Shown here: in pieces, positions 60,548-64,000 of the stretch
Layout of the letters: every line of letters begins with the position of its first letter
Position numbering within the stretch: the first letter of the stretch is position 1
NCBI RefSeq assembly: GCF_900111685.1
Contig: NZ_FOHX01000028.1
Coordinates: forward strand, 1 to 64,000
Length of the DNA stretch: 64,000 bases
Direction: 5' to 3'
Source: Nonomuraea wenchangensis
GTDB taxonomy: Bacteria; Actinomycetota; Actinomycetes; Streptosporangiales; Streptosporangiaceae
Translations under genes and position numbers: made by a program
The notes under the pieces: generated by a model
Told to the model about the DNA's origin: nothing
Seen by the model: the letters and a program-made list of their open reading frames with translations, nothing else
Databases searched by the model: none

Positions 60548-63500
60548 TCAGCTGCAGTCGAGCGCCGGGTACGCGGCGTCGTACGACGAGGTGACCTCCT
60601 GGCCGCCGATCGTCGCCGTCCCCTTCACGGTCACCGTGCCGGCGTCGATCTGCCCGGCCCGGCTGTTGAAGGACTGGTACGCCTGCTTGCCCGGGGCCAC
60701 GCCGGCCACGGTCTTCGTGCCGTACGGCGTGGTCAGCGTCACCGTCGCCGCCGTCTCGGAGGTGTTGACGGCGGTGACCGCCACGTACGCCGAGGTGCCG
60801 ATGCAGCGGGACGCGGCGGAGACCGCCAGCTCGACCTGCGCCGCCCCGGTCAGGCGGAAGAAGTCGAACGTGACCGTCTTCGAGGCCGTCTGGTTGGTGC
60901 CGATGGTGTAGACGCCGACCTTCGCGTCTTCGGCCACGGCGCTGTTCTTCACCGGAGCGGACAGGTCCGTCCAGGTCTGGCCGTCGGAGGAGTAGGAGCC
61001 GGTGAAGGTGTCGCCCTCCTTCTTCAGCCGCAGGTGCCACTCGCCGCCGGTGAGGTTGTTCGCCTGCGGTTGCGGGCTCTGCACGGTGCCGCCGACCTCG
61101 CTGCGCAGCTCGATGGCCCGCGCCACCGTGGCTCCCGGCGAGTTGGTGGTGAGGAAGTCGAGCTTCACGTAGTCGTCGTCGCCGGTGTAGACCATCAGGC
61201 CGCCCTGCTGGTACTGCTCGTTGAGCGCCGAGGCGTCCAGCTTGGTCTCCAGCGTCCAGTCGCCGTCCGGGGCCGGTTGCAGGATGAGGTTCTTCGGGCC
61301 GGTGTTGGTGGTCCCGTAGATGTCACCCGTCGTGGTGTCCAGCTCCAGCTTCCCGCCGCTCACCCGCGCGGCGGTGGCGTCGGGGCGCACGACCGCGCTC
61401 CAGCGGCACGTGTCGAGCGCGGTGCCGTCGAACTCGTCGTCCGGGGCGGGCGCGGTCGCCGTGTCGTCCGGCGTGATGTGGAACCAGTCGAAGGCCGCGT
61501 CCACCACCGGGTGGTTGGCCCCGGCGAGCGAGATCAGGCCGATCTTCGGGCTGGTGATCCCGGCGAGCGACTTGGTCTGCGGCATCGCGGTGAACGTGCT
61601 GCCGTCGGAGGAGTAGTGGGCGCTGATGGTGCTGCCGTCGCTGACGAACCGCACGTACACGGTGTCGGGGTAGGCGTCGCCGAGGGAGGCCGTGTTGCTC
61701 TCCGACACCTCGTTGGGGGCGGCGTTCTCCTCCCTGATGAACTGGAAGATGCGGCTGGCGTGGTCGGGACCCGAGGTCGAGCGCGCCTGCAGCACCATCT
61801 TGGCGTAGTTGTCGTCGTCGCCGTAGATGACCAGGCCCGCCTGCTGGTACGCGTCCCGCGCGTCCAGCGTGAGCTTGGCCGTGGCCGTCCAGGCGCCCGA
61901 GGGAGCCGGCTGCAGCACGATGTTCGGCGTGTTGCCGCCCGTGCTGTAGATGTCGGTGGTCGAGGTCGGGATCACCAGCTTGCCGTCCTCGACCTTGAGG
62001 TCCTGATTCTCGCGGACGACGGACCAGCGGTCACGGTCGAGCTGGTCGCCGAGGAAGTCGTCGGACCGGCCGGTGAAGCACACGGTGGCTTGGGCGTCCA
62101 CCTTGACCTGGACCCGCGCGGTGGCCGACGCGCCCTTGTCGTCGGTGACGGTCACCACGGCGGTGTAGGTGCCCGGCGCGGTGTAGGTGTGGCTCGCCTC
62201 GGCGGTGGTGGGCTCGGGTGCGCCGGCCACGCCGAAGTTCCACTTGTAGGTGAGCGGGTCGTCCTCGGGGTCGGTGGCCGTCGCCGTGAAGGCCACCTGC
62301 AGCGGGGCGACGCCCGTCGCTGGTGTGGCCGTCGCGGTCACCACCGGGTGCTGGTTGTCGGTCGCGCCCTTGCCGACGAAGTCGACCCAGTTGACGTTGA
62401 TCAGGTAGGCGTCGTCGGCCGCGTCCGCGGGCTTGCGTACGACGAAGTACAGCGGCCCGCTCGCCGACGGTGGTTCCGTCAGGTCGAGAGTGACGTCGGT
62501 GAACGTCTGCCAGCCGCCGGTGGGCGGCACCTCGACCGAGCCGACCAGCGTGCCGGTCTCGGGGTCGCCCGCCCGGATCTGCACGGTCCCGCCGGGGCCG
62601 CCGGAGGAGGCGCGCAGCCGGATCGCGGTCAGGTTCGACAGGTTCGCCGGGTCGAAGGACCACCAGTCGCCGTCCTGGATGAACGCGATGTGCTTGTTGC
62701 CGCCCTGGGTGTCGCTGGTCGTCTCCGCCGCGACGCCCGCGGCGTCGGTGCCGGTGCCGCCGCTCACCCGGCCGGTCTGCGAGAAGTGCTCGGCCTGCTT
62801 GCGCTTGGGCTCCAGCAGGACCTCGCCCCGCCCGGTCAGCGACTTGGCGCCGTTGGCGCCGTCGTCGGCGTAGCTGGCCTCGATGACGTAGAAGAGGTTG
62901 TCGTACTCGCCGTGGCCGGCCTGCTGGGTCTGCAGCACGCCTTCACAGCCCTTGTGCTGGTCCAGCGGGTGGCCGTGGCTGTCGTGGCCGAGGATCGCCT
63001 GGATCTGCACCCGGTCGCAGTCGATCGTACCGTCCTCGGGGTCGGTGACGGTGACCTCGAACTTCACCTGGTCGCCGAACTCGAAGAAGGAGCCGTTCGG
63101 CGGCAGGTCCACCGAGACGGTGGGGCGGGTGTTGCCCGCGCTGATCGCCACGCTCGCGGTGGCGGTCCTGCCGTCGGGGTTGGTGATGGTCAGGACGGCG
63201 TTGTAGTCGCCGCCCTCCTCGTAGGTGAAGGACGGGTTCGGGTCGGTGGAGTCGGTCTCGCCGTCGCCGTCGAGGTCCCAGGCGTAGGTGATCGGCTTGT
63301 CGTCCGGGTCCCTGCTGCCCTCGCTGGAGAACGTGACGGCCAGCGGCAGCGGCCCGTCCGTCCTGTCCGCGGTGGCGCGGGCGATCAGCGGGCGGGTGCC
63401 CTTGGTGTACTCGATGCGGTAGATGCCGGAGTCGGCGTTGTCGCCGCCGAAGCCGGAGCCCCATTCGATCAGGTAGAGCGCGCCGTCGGGGCCGAACTTC

Positions 63501-64000
63501 ATGTCCATCGGCTTCTTGAACGACAACGTGCCGAGGATCGGGTTCATCTCGACGAGTTCGGTGCCGTCCTCGTCGAGCTGGAACGACCAGATCTTGTCGT
63601 TGTTCCACTCGCCGAACAGCGCCTTGCCGTCCCAGTACGCCGGCCACTTGACGTCCGACTGCAGGTCGGGGTCGTCACGGTAGACCGGGCCGCCCATGGG
63701 GGCGCCGCCCCTCAGCTCCGGGAAGTGCTGCGGGTCGGCCGCGTAGTGGTACCAGACCGTCGCGGGGATGACCGGCGGCAGGCTGGTCAGGCCGTCGTTG
63801 TTCGGCGAGTCGTTGACCGGCGCCGCGCAGTTGAACGCCGACCCCGACTGCCTGGTGGCGAAGTTGAAGTCGACGTACGGGGTGTTGTCGCCGACGCAGT
63901 ACGGCCAGCCGTAGTTGCCCGGCTCGGACACGATGTTCCACTCGACGGTGTTCTGCGGGCCGCGGGTGGCGCTGGCGGAGTTGGCGTCGGGGCCGTACTC
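60548..64000 (-). CDS. Large secreted PQQ-type sugar dehydrogenase with PKD, CBM6 and DUF1349-like modules, partial
   Basis: The frame stays open to the right edge, so the 5' end is missing; at least 1,150 residues are present. The first 190 visible residues are the end of a glucose/sorbosone dehydrogenase propeller (NTVEWNIVSEPGNYGWPYCVGDN; MDMKFGPDGALYLIEWGSGFGG). Next come a PKD domain (FSSEGSRDPDDKPITYAWDLDGDG), a CBM6 (VLLEPKRKQAEHFSQT to INVNWVDFVG), a second PKD, and two lectin-like DUF1349 repeats (opening DDFLGDQLDRDRW and DEFDGTALDTCRW). Such proteins often carry an N-terminal ThuA domain, which would lie outside the window. It probably oxidises or binds cell-surface or plant sugars. 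Confidence 0.8.
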   Translation of the reverse strand, partial: EYGPDANSASATRGPQNTVEWNIVSEPGNYGWPYCVGDNTPYVDFNFATRQSGSAFNCAAPVNDSPNNDGLTSLPPVIPATVWYHYAADPQHFPELRGGAPMGGPVYRDDPDLQSDVKWPAYWDGKALFGEWNNDKIWSFQLDEDGTELVEMNPILGTLSFKKPMDMKFGPDGALYLIEWGSGFGGDNADSGIYRIEYTKGTRPLIARATADRTDGPLPLAVTFSSEGSRDPDDKPITYAWDLDGDGETDSTDPNPSFTYEEGGDYNAVLTITNPDGRTATASVAISAGNTRPTVSVDLPPNGSFFEFGDQVKFEVTVTDPEDGTIDCDRVQIQAILGHDSHGHPLDQHKGCEGVLQTQQAGHGEYDNLFYVIEASYADDGANGAKSLTGRGEVLLEPKRKQAEHFSQTGRVSGGTGTDAAGVAAETTSDTQGGNKHIAFIQDGDWWSFDPANLSNLTAIRLRASSGGPGGTVQIRAGDPETGTLVGSVEVPPTGGWQTFTDVTLDLTEPPSASGPLYFVVRKPADAADDAYLINVNWVDFVGKGATDNQHPVVTATATPATGVAPLQVAFTATATDPEDDPLTYKWNFGVAGAPEPTTAEASHTYTAPGTYTAVVTVTDDKGASATARVQVKVDAQATVCFTGRSDDFLGDQLDRDRWSVVRENQDLKVEDGKLVIPTSTTDIYSTGGNTPNIVLQPAPSGAWTATAKLTLDARDAYQQAGLVIYGDDDNYAKMVLQARSTSGPDHASRIFQFIREENAAPNEVSESNTASLGDAYPDTVYVRFVSDGSTISAHYSSDGSTFTAMPQTKSLAGITSPKIGLISLAGANHPVVDAAFDWFHITPDDTATAPAPDDEFDGTALDTCRWSAVVRPDATAARVSGGKLELDTTTGDIYGTTNTGPKNLILQPAPDGDWTLETKLDASALNEQYQQGGLMVYTGDDDYVKLDFLTTNSPGATVARAIELRSEVGGTVQSPQPQANNLTGGEWHLRLKKEGDTFTGSYSSDGQTWTDLSAPVKNSAVAEDAKVGVYTIGTNQTASKTVTFDFFRLTGAAQVELAVSAASRCIGTSAYVAVTAVNTSETAATVTLTTPYGTKTVAGVAPGKQAYQSFNSRAGQIDAGTVTVKGTATIGGQEVTSSYDAAYPALDCS

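Overview
The window looks like chromosome from a high-GC (about 70%) soil actinomycete. GTG starts, many TetR/LacI/PadR/GntR regulators with divergent targets, secreted carbohydrate-active enzymes and family-level similarities suggest Streptosporangiaceae, for example a Nonomuraea-like strain. That placement is inference. No phage, CRISPR array or rRNA operon is seen.

Layout. 1-5.5 kb: a decayed LacI fragment, a secreted GH39-like glycosidase with carbohydrate-binding modules (frameshifted near 1295) and a secreted alpha/beta hydrolase. 5.5-7.1 kb: a gene-poor stretch with a dif-like 28-bp site and a PIN-type toxin-antitoxin pair. 7.3-8.7 kb: DUF998 membrane protein/TetR. 8.7-12.1 kb: the most interesting locus, a P450, a 21-residue peptide ending in AWFIW and a methyltransferase, divergent from a second short peptide, an ECF sigma factor and a membrane protein. 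It reads as a tryptorubin-type (atropopeptide) RiPP cluster. 12.2-17.8 kb: BCCT transporter, TetR/ABC-2 exporter, PadR/DUF1048 module. 18-29.5 kb: BNR-repeat protein, hydrolase, phosphotransferase, nucleoside hydrolase and adenosine deaminase under a LacI regulator, an SPFH protein with a small membrane partner, GNAT, DUF2786, TetR/SnoaL-like.

29.5-46.4 kb holds two metabolic operons. The first (FMO, SDR, MFS, TauE/SafE; each start overlaps the previous stop) is divergent from a PucR-type regulator. The second is a seven-gene run (binding protein, two permeases, two ATPases, aldehyde dehydrogenase, iron alcohol dehydrogenase) divergent from a GntR/FCD regulator, followed by DJ-1 and alpha/beta-hydrolase genes. 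It looks like import and stepwise oxidation of a small polyol or hydroxy compound.

46.4-56 kb is an accessory region: a tRNA 3'-end remnant, a 20/21 direct repeat, a lanthipeptide-like orphan ORF, a CE1-like esterase with Fn3 and CBM2 modules, a membrane HTH protein whose glycosidase ectodomain lacks both catalytic glutamates, transposase remnants, a sialidase with three golvesin-like repeats and a second truncated LacI gene. 56-58 kb has a phytanoyl-CoA-dioxygenase-like protein and an AraC regulator. 58-64 kb is a surface locus: a large PQQ-dehydrogenase/PKD/CBM protein running off the right edge, a WxL-like protein, a DUF916 protein and a membrane-anchored secreted protein.
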